59,630 nt of DNA, taken from contig DVDT01000037.1 of the NCBI GenBank assembly GCA_015296085.1, positions 1 through 59,630 of the forward strand, given 5' to 3'. Position numbers and translations under genes: made by a program. How positions within the stretch are numbered: the first letter of the stretch is position 1; each line of letters opens with the position of its first letter. Source of the DNA: Trichormus sp. M33_DOE_039 (GTDB lineage: Bacteria > Cyanobacteriota > Cyanobacteriia > Cyanobacteriales > Nostocaceae). Below, piece after piece: positions 8,705-19,000 of this stretch. Below the pieces are notes generated by a model. It saw nothing but the letters and a program-made list of their open reading frames with translations. It ran no database searches and was not told the DNA's origin.

Positions 8705-11608
8705 TTAGCTATCGTCGTTAGTCTTGGCTTCTAATGGCTCAAGAAAAGATTCAAGACACTCATGATCACGTAAATGTTGAGGTAAAGTCGTATCTTCAAA
8801 AGTAATACTAGCTTCACCATTAGCTGTGAGGGAATTAACCACAGCAACCTTGCCGTCCCTTTTTGAACCGAGACATCTGAATACTACCCGCATCCCTTGA
8901 GCAATTTTTGGGGCTGAACTGTTATAACTCTCATCGCTCCCCTGGGGTGAGTTAAGAGTGGTAGTTAAAACTGGTGAAATGACCACAGCTTCTTGATTTT
9001 GGACTTTTAACTCCTCTCCTTCAGATTTCTTAATTAAAACTGAGTTAAAAGTAGAGTTAAAAGTCTGTAATTCTTGTTCTGGAATAATTTCAGAGTTTTG
9101 ATTAGCAAGTGGAACAGAAACATTAGGGAGGGGGGACTGTGTGGTGTTTCTAAGGTAGACTTTGCGCCGGGGATTATTTGGGGATTTACGTTTACTGACC
9201 ATTCCTCGTTGATACATTTTGCATAATTCAACACCTATATTGTTTCCACCCACTGCATTCTGAATTTCTTCTGGTTCGTATCCTACCCCTGGATGCTGAT
9301 CTAAAAATTCTAAGATGCGTTGTCTTAAGGATTGGCTTTGTTGGGCATTATCTAGAGATTCACCAATATGTCCTAAGTTTTGAAAAACACCTGTAGTAGC
9401 GTCATACATAAGTTTCAAAGTTACAGGCTCATAACCTCTAGTTTTCGCCATTGAAAAAATTCGGTGAGGGTCAGATTGGTCTTTACTTGCCTTTTCTATT
9501 CGGTAGTGGAAACTCACACTACCAGCGATCGCAGTTGATCCAGATGCTCTGCTGACTCCTGTATCATCCTTATTTTTATTATCGTGGTGAACCCAGAGTA
9601 GAGTAGCTCCATAGCGAATAACCAGTCGTTCAACCTCTTTTAACCAGTGACCAATATACTCAGACTTCTCCTCAATTCCTAAAGGATTGATAATAGTTGC
9701 TCGAATGCTATCGATAATAACTAAATCAGGTTGAAATTCTTCTAACCATAACTCCAAGCTTTCTAAATCTTTAATAGTCCAAGCTGCCATATTACGAGTT
9801 TCACCAATGACCCGAATATTCGGCTCATTATCAAAACCTCGGTTTGAGAGGTAATTAGCAGTGATGTTGAGAGGCTGATCACTATTTATCATTAACACTT
9901 TACCCTTTCTAGTGTTTTCTCCTAGAAATGGATTACCAGTAACAATTGAATAAGCTAGGTCAGTAGTCAATAGGGTTTTTGCGGCTCCTGGCAAGCCAGA
10001 AAGAATACCACTGACACCCTTTGGTATAATTCCTTCTGCTAGCCAACTTAAACCTTCATTCTCAAGAGCGAATACTTCCTTGAGTGTTAGAGGTTGCGGT
10101 TTTTGTTGGTTTTGCTTTTCGGCAAAACGAATAGCTTGACACTGCTGCTCAAATTCCTTAATTGTTATGTGATATCGGCTAAGAATTCTATTACGTTCTG
10201 TGATCTGTCTCTGGGGATCTGTCTCACGCAAGTAAGCTATAATTTCAAGCTTTAATCTGCTTGAAAGAGAATTTCGGCGCAGAGGAGCTACAATTTTTCG
10301 CTCCCAAAAATAATCACTAAATCCTGCTTGTTGGCGGATTTTTTCAAGTTGGAGGTTTTCTTCTAGTTCATCTAAACCTTTATTAATAACGGTTTTTGCT
10401 CTTTCGATAGCTTCATTTTGAGTTAACTTAACTTCGGTAGTTTTATTATTATTTGTGCTTTTAATATTAGAGTAATTAGGGTTACTTGAATGTTGGTTAT
10501 TGATATCAGATAGAATTAACTTAATGTGTGATGGGCATTGAATATCATAGATTCCTTTGTCTAATTGACGAATTTTTAACCAGCATTTCTCCTCTCCTAC
10601 TTGAAACTGTGCAGATGGTTGGCTAGATTCTAAATCAATACTATTTATGATACGGTGTACTCGATCATCATCAATGTTTAAAATATTACCCCCCTGTAAA
10701 ACAATATCTTGTGCATTACCATTTAGTAATATTTTGTTTCTATTACACCAGTTCTGCCAACCAAAAGCTTCGTGAGCTAGTGCAGTTAATGCTTCACTGC
10801 GATCGCCTGTTGGATTATCTCCATCCAAAATATTTTTAGCTTTGTTTGCAAGCAACTTCTCTAGAGGAATACCAGCTTGTACAAAGTCAGTTTGCAGTGG
10901 TAATACAGGAGCTAAATAGTTTCTTTTGCTGGATGGATAAATACCGATAGATTCTAAATTTTCCACTTCTATTAATTCACCTCGTCTTATAGATTTATAA
11001 GCATTTCCAGATGGGCCAATAGTTGGGCTGAGAACTGTAAATCTGCCACCACTTAAAACTTCTCCTACGTGCTTTCCTCCAGGAGATAATGCAAAGTTTG
11101 TGAAATCAGGCTGATTTGTAACTTTTATGCCTAATCTGAACCCTCCTGAATGAGTTAGTTCAAAAAATGTCTTCTGCAAAGGTGGGTTATGTTCTAACCA
11201 CTGTAAAATTGTATGTTTGCAATCTTGTGGTGAGTTAAAATGCTTAACATCAAAATCAAGCCATACAGTTTTATTCCATCCGCCTAATGTTCCAACTCCA
11301 TTATCAGGATGAGCAAACCAAGTTTTTATTTCTTGTGATGTTGGTAATTTATCCTGATATTTTCGGTGTTGAATTAAGTGTGGAATTCCCTTTTTATCTA
11401 GGTAACTCGGATTTTTTCCTGTGTATAGTGGCTTAGGTGTTTTACAATCAGATTCACACTCAATCTTTCCGTTTTTATCTTTTCTAGGATACTTATATGG
11501 GTCTTGCTGGGGAGCAACTGGTAGTGAAGGGAATCCATTTTTATTCAGCCACTGAATTGTTTTGTTCCGCTCTAATAAGAAATTATTGTTGGTAGTGTTC
11601 AAAAGCAT
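8705..11608 (-). CDS. Primase-polymerase / RecA-like helicase replication protein of an integrated element
   Basis: 967 residues. The N-terminal third looks like a bifunctional primase-polymerase domain: VWLDFDVKH (DxD metal site) at about 115, SGGFRLGIKV and GGRFTVLSPTIGPSG further on. A RecA-like ATPase lies in the middle: Walker A GLPGAAKT near 536, Walker B LVIIDS near 630, and a WVHHDNK sensor region. A winged-helix-like part (HPGVGYEPEEIQNAV) and an SH3-like tail (GMRVVFRCLGSKRDGKV) follow. This plan is typical of plasmid and phage-satellite replication initiators, which prime and unwind DNA at their own origin. GAGGTG stands a few bases before the ATG. It sits between the HTH gene and the unknown protein at 7985 in the tRNA-Gly element. 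Confidence 0.85.
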   Translation of the reverse strand: MLLNTTNNNFLLERNKTIQWLNKNGFPSLPVAPQQDPYKYPRKDKNGKIECESDCKTPKPLYTGKNPSYLDKKGIPHLIQHRKYQDKLPTSQEIKTWFAHPDNGVGTLGGWNKTVWLDFDVKHFNSPQDCKHTILQWLEHNPPLQKTFFELTHSGGFRLGIKVTNQPDFTNFALSPGGKHVGEVLSGGRFTVLSPTIGPSGNAYKSIRRGELIEVENLESIGIYPSSKRNYLAPVLPLQTDFVQAGIPLEKLLANKAKNILDGDNPTGDRSEALTALAHEAFGWQNWCNRNKILLNGNAQDIVLQGGNILNIDDDRVHRIINSIDLESSQPSAQFQVGEEKCWLKIRQLDKGIYDIQCPSHIKLILSDINNQHSSNPNYSNIKSTNNNKTTEVKLTQNEAIERAKTVINKGLDELEENLQLEKIRQQAGFSDYFWERKIVAPLRRNSLSSRLKLEIIAYLRETDPQRQITERNRILSRYHITIKEFEQQCQAIRFAEKQNQQKPQPLTLKEVFALENEGLSWLAEGIIPKGVSGILSGLPGAAKTLLTTDLAYSIVTGNPFLGENTRKGKVLMINSDQPLNITANYLSNRGFDNEPNIRVIGETRNMAAWTIKDLESLELWLEEFQPDLVIIDSIRATIINPLGIEEKSEYIGHWLKEVERLVIRYGATLLWVHHDNKNKDDTGVSRASGSTAIAGSVSFHYRIEKASKDQSDPHRIFSMAKTRGYEPVTLKLMYDATTGVFQNLGHIGESLDNAQQSQSLRQRILEFLDQHPGVGYEPEEIQNAVGGNNIGVELCKMYQRGMVSKRKSPNNPRRKVYLRNTTQSPLPNVSVPLANQNSEIIPEQELQTFNSTFNSVLIKKSEGEELKVQNQEAVVISPVLTTTLNSPQGSDESYNSSAPKIAQGMRVVFRCLGSKRDGKVAVVNSLTANGEASITFEDTTLPQHLRDHECLESFLEPLEAKTNDDS

Positions 11609-11664
11609 TTGCTTACTTCACCTCTTTTTCCAAACCCATGTCATATATTTGGTTTGAATGCCGC

Positions 11665-11961
11665 TTATATCTTGTTGTTGGTAATCTTCTGGCATAAGTT
11701 ATTCTTCCTTCCTCTTTTCTGAGGTTGATTAGATGGAAGGGAGTAAAGATAGTTCTCAATCGCTCTTTGATGGGCTTGTGGATTATCCCTATTAGCAATC
11801 CAGTCGAGGATAAGAGAAAGGTTGTAAAGCGTCACTCTACAATTTACTTTTTGCCAATGGATTCCTTCTTGCCAGATACCTTGCAGTCGATATCGCTTGA
11901 AGGTTTCAGGTGATAACCCTATTTGTTCTGACAGTTGCCTTTTATTAACAAAATTGTTCAT
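11665..11961 (-). CDS. Small helix-turn-helix protein (AlpA/excisionase-like)
   Basis: 98 residues. The N-terminal winged-helix/MerR-like part reads VNKRQLSEQIGLSPETFKRY RLQGIWQEGIHW, a common layout in AlpA or excisionase proteins. A basic tail (PQKRGRKNN) ends the protein. It lies 56 bp upstream of the primase-helicase gene in the same direction. It is probably a DNA-binding regulator or recombination directionality factor for the element; which one cannot be told from sequence. Confidence 0.65.
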   Translation of the reverse strand: MNNFVNKRQLSEQIGLSPETFKRYRLQGIWQEGIHWQKVNCRVTLYNLSLILDWIANRDNPQAHQRAIENYLYSLPSNQPQKRGRKNNLCQKITNNKI

Positions 11962-12416
11962 CTTGGAAGAACTTTTAACGTAACTACTCCAATATGAATG
12001 AAATTTTCCTCTGTAACGCGAAAGCGACTTTTCTTTTGTAACCCTTGCCAGATAAGCATCTCAGCAAATAATATAAATTTTTCAATTAGATTACAGATGG
12101 CATCAAGCTTTTATTGACATTGCCTAGCAGACAACCCTTCTCTGCTTGTTGGAGAAGAAATAAATTCCGTTGAGCTTGTTTTTGTTACATTTCTACTTGA
12201 GCAGAAGCTGCATAAAAAACCCTTGCCGTTTCTGCAAGGGTTTGATGTCTATCAAGTTATTTGTGATTGATATTAGATACTAAGTGGAACATCAAAAAAT
12301 GTGTAATATCTATTACTCAAATGCTGCAACTCTGTAGTATCACTGAAATCTTTCTGTTCTGTGAGGGATAGGTGTTATATAAACAGATGGAAGCATTCTA
12401 AAAATTAAATAATTAA
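11962..12416. other. 455-bp intergenic stretch inside the putative element
   Basis: No convincing gene on either strand. It contains a strong terminator-like hairpin at 12217-12243 (listed separately). The HTH/primase operon promoter should lie near 11962-12100, but no clear -10/-35 pair was identified. Confidence 0.5.
12217..12243 (-). terminator. Rho-independent terminator
   Basis: The stem AAACCCTTGC / GCAAGGGTTT (10 bp, 7-base loop) is followed on the minus strand by a run of T. It sits downstream of the genes at 12417-14353, which read leftward. It resembles the hairpin behind tRNA-Gly at 14501-14534 (AACCCTTG/CAAGGGTT core). Confidence 0.75.
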
Positions 12417-13019
12417 TCACAATTCTTTTCTTCTACCTTGCCTCCGTATTTTTCCTTCCAAGAAAGCTCTAAATTTTTCACTTTTTATAAAAGCAGTAAA
12501 TTTCTGTCTATCACGAATAACAGGCATATAAAAATTCTTCCTAAATTCGTCATCATGCTCTGCTATTCTGATTGCAGAATTCATAATTCCCCAAGTATAA
12601 GGACTTTTTTCTCGTTCAAAAGGATTCTCACATCCTTGTAGTTCTCTATTTTGGTGTTGTCTAATAGCTAGATAATCCTTAACTCTCAGTTTCCCTCCAA
12701 TATAACTAGCAATAAAAACCATAAGTTCTCTTTCTCTTATCAAACCATATAGAGAAAATTCAGGAATATCAATAAAAGAAGTGCGGTAAAACATATTTTC
12801 GAGCATTTTAAACACAGATTGCCATAAATTCACCTCTAATTGGATAATAGGCATTAATTTTGTATTAGGCTTCCAATAGGAAAAATTAGAATCAATAGTT
12901 TGTCTACAGAATTCTCCCACCACTAACTTGTGATACCTGATTAATACCTTTCCTGTCACTATTTGTATGAGGTCTTGGTTTTTTTCTTCAGATGTAAGCT
13001 CATTTAAAACAAAAGCCAT
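12417..13019 (-). CDS. Unknown protein of the integrated element
   Basis: 200 residues from MAFVLNELTSEEK. The frame extends to 13106, but the extra residues are a Pro/Leu-rich stretch that looks untranslated. Neither start has a good ribosome site, so the N-terminus is uncertain. The protein is soluble, helical and basic, with a very basic end (KIRRQGRRKEL) that could contact nucleic acid. No known domain is recognised. It lies 146 bp downstream of the integrase gene on the same strand, probably as element cargo or regulation. Confidence 0.6.
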   Translation of the reverse strand: MAFVLNELTSEEKNQDLIQIVTGKVLIRYHKLVVGEFCRQTIDSNFSYWKPNTKLMPIIQLEVNLWQSVFKMLENMFYRTSFIDIPEFSLYGLIRERELMVFIASYIGGKLRVKDYLAIRQHQNRELQGCENPFEREKSPYTWGIMNSAIRIAEHDDEFRKNFYMPVIRDRQKFTAFIKSEKFRAFLEGKIRRQGRRKEL

Positions 13020-13165
13020 AACTAGCTTTGAATTACAGTTAACTAATGAAGGAAATGAAGGAAGAATTAGATACGGGCTGGGTAATATTAAGGTGTTTGT
13101 AATCATAACTTGAGTTCTTGTAATTTAATTAATTACTGTCTGTGAATCAAAGACAATCACGGCAA

Positions 13166-14353
13166 TTAGTCAATAGGGCGTAAATTAAGCATTTTTAGAT
13201 GATCGGCATAATGCTTTTCAATCATTGAAACACTGGTATCACACCACTTGGCTATGACTGATTCGGAAACGCCTTTCATAATCTGAAGAGTGATGAAGGT
13301 ATCTCTACAGCTATAAGGTGTAGTGTCGGGCTTAATGGGGTCAACAATTCGATCCCAGGCATTATTACAAAAATTGTTGTAGTTGATTACTTTACCCTTG
13401 GGACTAGGAAAAACCAACGCATCGAAATCGAGATTTTCAGGTTTTATAGATATCAGCAACTTTCTCAATCTTTCAGAGCAAGGAAATTGCCGTTTTCTGT
13501 TATTTTTAGAACCCTGGACTCTTGTAGGAATACCATTTCCCGATGTTGTCACTGATTCTTCAAACCGGATACAACCACAATCTTCTCTTATGTGCTTCCA
13601 TTGAAGCCCTATTGCTTCTGATGGACGGCAACCAGTCAAGAATAAGAATTCAACGAATGAAGCATAATGTCTGTAATTTATACCCGTATAGCCCCTACCG
13701 TTCCAATTTCCCCGGTGTTGTTCAAATGCTGCGATAATTTTTTCTCTCTCTTCTTCTGTAAAAGCATTGGGTTTAGGTTCTAATTGATAACGGTACTTTG
13801 GCATCTCGTTAGCCATACCCATATAAGGATTAGAGTCAATCAACTTATGTTTGACAGCCCAGTTGCAAGCTGCATTCAGTTGAGTCAATGCCCGTTTGGT
13901 TTGGCTTACTGTAGTTAGCTTCTCTAATTCTGCTTTCACTTTCAGGGCATCCAGTAATGGTATATCTCCCAAACGTTGAAAAAGTTTAGTAAAGCTATTG
14001 TGGTATGCCTTGGTTGTTTCCTTAAGACTTGATGATTTGTAATTTCTGTAACTTTCCCAAAGTTCTGTAATTTTGGGTATAACCTTGGGTGTAATGTCAG
14101 GTTTGGCGATTCTAAGTGCTGATTGGGGTTTGTACTTGGCCAGAGTTGAATCAAAATTTCCTGAAACAATATCCAATTCAATCTGATTTTTCTGTACTTC
14201 TGCTGCTTTACGGCTTATTTTGTTATCGGGTAAACCCAGCGATAGATAAAGCCTTTCCCCTCCATAGCGCAACCGTAGTTGTAAACGTCCATTGGAACTA
14301 AGAATGGAAACGTTTCCCTTGGGTACTTTACCTTTAGGTGTCTTACTGTACAT
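13166..14353 (-). CDS. Tyrosine recombinase / integrase
   Basis: About 395 residues starting at the ATG of MYSKTPKGKVP; a TTG at 14401 would extend it by 16 residues across the direct repeats. The N-terminus is an arm-binding-like domain (QLRLRYGGERLYLSLGLPD) and the middle a SAM-like core-binding domain. The catalytic domain has box-I Arg in FLTGCRPSEAIGLQW (about 238), box-II Arg in PYSCRDTF (about 347) and the nucleophile Tyr in IEKHYADH (about 380). The usual histidines of HxxR and LGH are replaced (YSCR, WCD). It starts 190 bp from the 3' end of tRNA-Gly, the classic place for an element's integrase. It likely catalyses integration and excision at that tRNA. Confidence 0.9.
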   Translation of the reverse strand: MYSKTPKGKVPKGNVSILSSNGRLQLRLRYGGERLYLSLGLPDNKISRKAAEVQKNQIELDIVSGNFDSTLAKYKPQSALRIAKPDITPKVIPKITELWESYRNYKSSSLKETTKAYHNSFTKLFQRLGDIPLLDALKVKAELEKLTTVSQTKRALTQLNAACNWAVKHKLIDSNPYMGMANEMPKYRYQLEPKPNAFTEEEREKIIAAFEQHRGNWNGRGYTGINYRHYASFVEFLFLTGCRPSEAIGLQWKHIREDCGCIRFEESVTTSGNGIPTRVQGSKNNRKRQFPCSERLRKLLISIKPENLDFDALVFPSPKGKVINYNNFCNNAWDRIVDPIKPDTTPYSCRDTFITLQIMKGVSESVIAKWCDTSVSMIEKHYADHLKMLNLRPID

Positions 14354-14376
14354 ATTTAATTGTTTTTCGTCTATTT

Positions 14377-14474
14377 TAGTACATATGTTCGTTACACCCA
14401 ATTTACACCCAATTTACACCCAAAATAACCTAAACTACCCCAAATCATTATCGATTTATGGTGCATATGTACTA
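14377..14474. promoter_or_regulatory. Integrase upstream region: 11-bp direct repeats inside an 11-bp inverted repeat
   Basis: Three head-to-tail copies of TTACACCCAAT (last ends AAA) lie at 14392-14424 with exact 11-bp phasing. They are flanked by perfect inverted arms TAGTACATATG (14377-14387) and CATATGTACTA (14464-14474). The set lies between the integrase ATG and tRNA-Gly. Candidate roles are integrase arm sites, excisionase or repressor sites. Confidence 0.6.
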
Positions 14475-14500
14475 TTAAAATAACTATTCAATAAAAACAA

Positions 14501-14534
14501 AAAACCCTTGTAAGTCTTGACTCACAAGGGTTTT
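14501..14534 (-). terminator. Rho-independent terminator of tRNA-Gly
   Basis: A perfect 11-bp stem AAAACCCTTGT / ACAAGGGTTTT with a 12-base loop; the minus strand continues into a T-rich run. It lies 9 bases beyond the tRNA 3' end. Confidence 0.85.
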
Positions 14535-14542
14535 AGTGTTTA

Positions 14543-14613
14543 AGCGGGCGGCGGGAATCGAACCCGCATTAATAGCTTGGAAGGCTATAGTTTTACCACT
14601 AAACTACGCCCGC
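14543..14613 (-). tRNA. tRNA-Gly (anticodon UCC)
   Basis: On the minus strand the acceptor GCGGGCG pairs with CGCCCGC. The anticodon stem ATAGC/GCTAT encloses loop CTTCCAA, giving anticodon TCC. The T arm is GCGGG TTCGATT CCCGC. The discriminator is T and the CCA end is not encoded. Length is 71 nt. It is the probable attachment site of the element to its left, whose integrase lies next to its 3' end. Confidence 0.95.
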
Positions 14614-14663
14614 GAAATTGCAACTCTGTTACTTTAGCACACTTTTATAAATGATTCAAGTAT

Positions 14664-15959
14664 TCAATTAGCAGTTTGAGGCTTGATATCAATCCATATA
14701 TAACAATTGCTTAAATCGATAGGCGTACCATCCTGGTTTTTCGCTGGGGTGCAGCTGTCGTTTTTGAACAGGTCGTTGATAAGTTGTTCGTATAAACTTT
14801 TTTCAGCTTGTAAGTCAGATGGAAGTTCTAACACTTGAGCTTGTTGGAACTTGCCATTTTGATCAATTATTAGACTAACTAATAGTTTTGCAGGCTGGAG
14901 TGTAGAGTTACTTGGAAGATAGCTGGAGCTATCGTCTAGAGTTTTTTTAGTGCTTCCTTGGTATGAAGCAAAAACACCAGGAATATCTCTATTTCTAATT
15001 GTACCTTGCTGTACAAGTTGGCGCGCTTCATTGTCTCCTATGGCAAACACATTGGCTATAAATCCGCCAGCATTAGCAGTAGGTGAATTTTCCGCAGATG
15101 GACTATTGGTAGTTTCAGGATTAGATAAACTATTATCACTAGAACTACCGGCGGTTTCTCCATTCAAAGTGGATGGAGCGTCTACATTAGAATTACTGGC
15201 GGGGTCTTCAGTAGTACTAGAATTTTGACTACTAGAATTACTAACAATTTCTCCATTGGAAGTGGACGAAGGTTCTTGATTGGAAGTATTTGCAGGTTCT
15301 TCGTCTTGAGTGCGTGGCGTTTTATCTTCTACCGCTTCTGACTCAGCAATTTGTTCTGGTGTAACAGGTGGAGCATCTGATGGTAATGGCGTTCCCTTAC
15401 CCAATTCGATATCTTGACGACGTTCCCAAGGGCGATCGCTCAATGGAACTGTAGGTGTTGGCTGTGTAGCTGTTGGAGTTGGAGTCGGAGTTGGCTGTGT
15501 AGCTGTTGGAGTTGGAGTCGGAGTTGGCTGTGTGGCTTCTGGGGTTGGTGTCGGAGTTGGTTTTGGTTGGGGAGGAGTTCTTTCCACCAATACTTGTGTA
15601 TCAGTTTGGGACGCATCCCTGCTGTTATCTGGCTGAACATCATCACCAAAACTTACACTCTGCTCATCTTGATTTGTAGACGTTGCTGGTGCTGCTTCTG
15701 TTGTGGTTTTTGGTGCTTGTGGTTGGGTTTCTGCTACTGATGTCTGAGGCGAAATTTCTATCAACTCAATGGGAGTGATCGCTTGGCTTTGTTGGGGAAA
15801 CCAAGGTCGAAATGCACCAGACGATCGCATCAACCAAAAAGCCAACAAATGCAGGGACAATGAACCTATAACTACAGCTATCCACAAACCTGGCGGATCT
15901 TGATGTCGCCGCCAGACTTTGTCTGAAAGTGGGGTTTTATCTGCAACTGATGGTGTCAT
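14664..15959 (-). CDS. TonB-like proline/threonine-rich envelope protein
   Basis: 431 residues. A cytoplasmic N-terminus is followed by one membrane helix (LWIAVVIGSLSLHLLAFWLM, about 25-44). A long low-complexity part follows, with repeats of PTPTPTATQ and Ser/Asn-rich stretches. A small C-terminal domain has LLVSLIIDQNGKFQQAQVLE and NCYIWIDIKP, resembling a TonB C-terminal fold. The plan (anchor, periplasm-spanning linker, end domain) is that of energy-transducing TonB-like proteins, but no ExbB/ExbD genes lie nearby. It is 71 bp downstream of cyaC on the same strand. The TonB-like assignment is moderate. Confidence 0.7.
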   Translation of the reverse strand: MTPSVADKTPLSDKVWRRHQDPPGLWIAVVIGSLSLHLLAFWLMRSSGAFRPWFPQQSQAITPIELIEISPQTSVAETQPQAPKTTTEAAPATSTNQDEQSVSFGDDVQPDNSRDASQTDTQVLVERTPPQPKPTPTPTPEATQPTPTPTPTATQPTPTPTPTATQPTPTVPLSDRPWERRQDIELGKGTPLPSDAPPVTPEQIAESEAVEDKTPRTQDEEPANTSNQEPSSTSNGEIVSNSSSQNSSTTEDPASNSNVDAPSTLNGETAGSSSDNSLSNPETTNSPSAENSPTANAGGFIANVFAIGDNEARQLVQQGTIRNRDIPGVFASYQGSTKKTLDDSSSYLPSNSTLQPAKLLVSLIIDQNGKFQQAQVLELPSDLQAEKSLYEQLINDLFKNDSCTPAKNQDGTPIDLSNCYIWIDIKPQTAN

Positions 15960-16030
15960 GTTGCATCTGAAACTAAATAGGACTCCGCGCTGTGATTCAC
16001 ACTCATACTGTCAAGTCGAATTGTTATATT

Positions 16031-19000
16031 CTAACGATTGACTGTTACTTCTGGTGTCACCATAAAAGTCAAAACTGTTTCATCAACTCCTTTGAGTTTT
16101 AACGGACTACCTTTAGTGATTTCTTCGTCCTGTAAATAATCAGCAACAGCCGCAGAAACCAGAATAGTACCAGGGACTGCTGCTGCTTGTAATCTAGCGG
16201 CAATATTCACACTCGGCCCGATCGCTGTGTAATCAGCTCTTTCCGCACTGCCAAACATGCCCACAACCGCCGTACCTTGGTGAATACCGCAGCGAAACTG
16301 CACCCCATTCTGGCTATCAGCATCAAATATGCCTTGGCTTTGCCATTTTTTGTTTAACTGCACCAATGATTTTTGCATTGCTCTGGCTGTATTTACAGCT
16401 CGACGCACCTGTTCATTGGGTGTCAGTTCTTCTGGCGCACCATATAAAGCTAAAATCGCGTCTCCCATAAATTTATCAACTGTGCCACCGTTATCAAACA
16501 CCCCCTTCGTCATTGCTTCTAAATATTCATTCAGCAATTCTGCGACGCGTCGGGATCTGAGGGTATTGGCTAACTGCGTAAAACCTACAATGTCACTAAA
16601 TAAAACTGTAATTAAGCGTGGTTCTGGTCGCAAATCTAGGCTTAAAGAACCCGCAGCAGCTTTGGACACCAAAGTAGGCGGTAAAAAACGTTTCAAAACC
16701 GATTCTGTCAGATAAGTATTTAGCTCCAAAACCCGACGCTCGTTTGCTTTCAAAGCTAGAAGATTGCGAACCTCGGCTAGAAGTTCCCGGTCATTAAATG
16801 GTTTTGCTAGGTAAGCATCTGCTCCATGTTCTGTACCTTCGATGCGGGTTTCTTCGTCCACTTTGGCTGTCAGTAATATAATTGGTGTCCCTTTGAGTTT
16901 TTCCTCAGTCCGAATCATCCGAATCATCTCCAGTCCTGTCACCATTGGCATCATCAAGTCGGTGACAATTAAGTTAGGAGCAATTGCTTGGGCTTTGCCA
17001 AAGCCTTCATAACCGTTACGCGCCGTTTGAACTTGATAGCCACTCCGTCGTAGGATATCAGACACGTAGGTTCGCAGATCCGCATTGTCATCTACTACTA
17101 AGATAGAGTGTACAGAGCGATCGCTGGAAGTTGCTTGCGTGTTTTCCCGTTGGTTATTTTGCGACTCAATGTATAGTGATAAATCTATACCTTCAGTGTT
17201 ATCACTAGTTGTTTCTACCAGTTCTAAGTCTGCTAACTCCACGCTAGCACGACTGGTATTAACTTCTACACGCATTTCCGATATCTGCTGTGTAGGCAAG
17301 TGAGCATTGCCAGCGACAAGCCAAAGGTTAAATGTAGTACCTTGACCATAAACTGATTCAACTGTGACTTGACCACCATGCAGTTCTACTAATTCTTTCA
17401 CTAAAGCTAAACCGAGTCCACTGCCTTCATAGGAGCGATTTTCTGAACCCTCAGCTTGCCGGAAACGCTCAAATAAATGAGGAATTTGTTCCTGAACAAT
17501 ACCAATACCTGTATCTTGTACCTGTAGTAAACAGTGATTTTCTACAGTTTTGAGCTTGACAGTAATAGTACCACCTTCTGGAGTAAACTTCATGGCATTT
17601 GACAGCAGGTTATAAACTACCTTGTCAAATTTTTCCATATCTAAATAAACGGTAGGACATTCACTTAAGTTAGTAACAAGCTGTAGTGACTTTTTCTCAC
17701 AGTAGGGACGAAATGATTCAACGATTTGGCTGACAAACTCCACTAAGTCGCTAGGACGAAAACTCGGCTGCATCCTCCCAGCGTCTAAGCGTTGTAAATC
17801 TAGTAGTTGATTAACTAGTCTGAGTAATCGGCGAGAGTTACGCAAAGCGATCGCACTTTGATCATAGGATAATCCCTCTCCCGTACTCACAGCAGACTCC
17901 AATGGCCCTTGAATCAAGGTAATCGGTGTGCGAAATTCGTGGGAAATATTCTGGAAAAACTCAGTTTTTTGTTTATCTAGCTCTATGAGCCGTTCAGCTT
18001 GCTCACGGGTTTTTTGGTAAAGGCGTGACTGCTGCACAGCGATCGCAGCTTGCGCGGCTACGGTTTTCGCTAACTCAATATCTGATGATAGCCAGCGTCT
18101 AGCTTTGCTACCTTCTCGCAGTGTGATACTACCAATACATTTACCATCAGCGACCAAAGGCACTACCATCAGTGATCGGGCTGGCTGTTTTCCTGGTAAA
18201 TCAAACCCTTGAACCGCTAAAGCATAATTATTCAAGTCATCAATAACTACAGGTTCATGTGTCCGAATTATTTCTTGCAGAATCGGGTTTTCCCGAATTG
18301 GTGCTTGAGATTCAGGTAATCCAGGGATAGTTAATTCATAATTGCCACTATATTCTTTGCCTGGGACATCTGAAAAATAATTCTCTAAAGGTTGAGAACT
18401 ATCATAAAGTCCCACATACTGCACATACTCATCTTCTTCTGCCCACAAGGACAAAACGCAGCCATCTACTTGTAAAGCTTGTCCTAGTTGTTGAGTGATC
18501 GCTGCAAAAATATCTTGAGGATTTAAACTAGAACGAATTGCTGTAGTAATAGTATTAATTAAAGCTTCCCGTTTAGCTAAAGCTCGTACTTGCTCATAGG
18601 CGTAAGATTGTGATAAGGCAAGAGCTGCTTGATCCGCTACCATCAACACCAGCTGCACCTCCTCTTCTCCCCAAATCCGCCCTTGGTGACACTGGTGCAG
18701 TGCTAGTACTGCCATCAATTGCTGTTGCCACAGGAGAGGTACAACTAAGCTAGAGGAGATCTTCGCAGTTTCAAAAGCCTTAGCTCTGTTTTGCAGTTCA
18801 GGGGTATCCCCATAAATCCGCTCATCACCTACTACATCATGAATTACCTGCACCTCACGGGTTTCCCAAAGCGTCTGGGCTAAAAGTGGGGTGGGGGTGA
18901 GATGATTCGTTTGCGTAGTGGTGTTCTCTTGATTAACCTGCTCTAAAGCCGCTTTTTGATAAATGAATCCTTCATCTACTAATTGTTCATCTTGAAACGG

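Noticed and set aside
11613-11798. 61-codon minus-strand frame between the HTH and primase genes
   Set aside because: It overlaps the HTH gene in another frame, has no ribosome site and no protein-like pattern.
12217-12243. Second copy of an attachment site, because its hairpin resembles the one at tRNA-Gly
   Set aside because: Only a generic terminator core is shared; no tRNA sequence is duplicated there.
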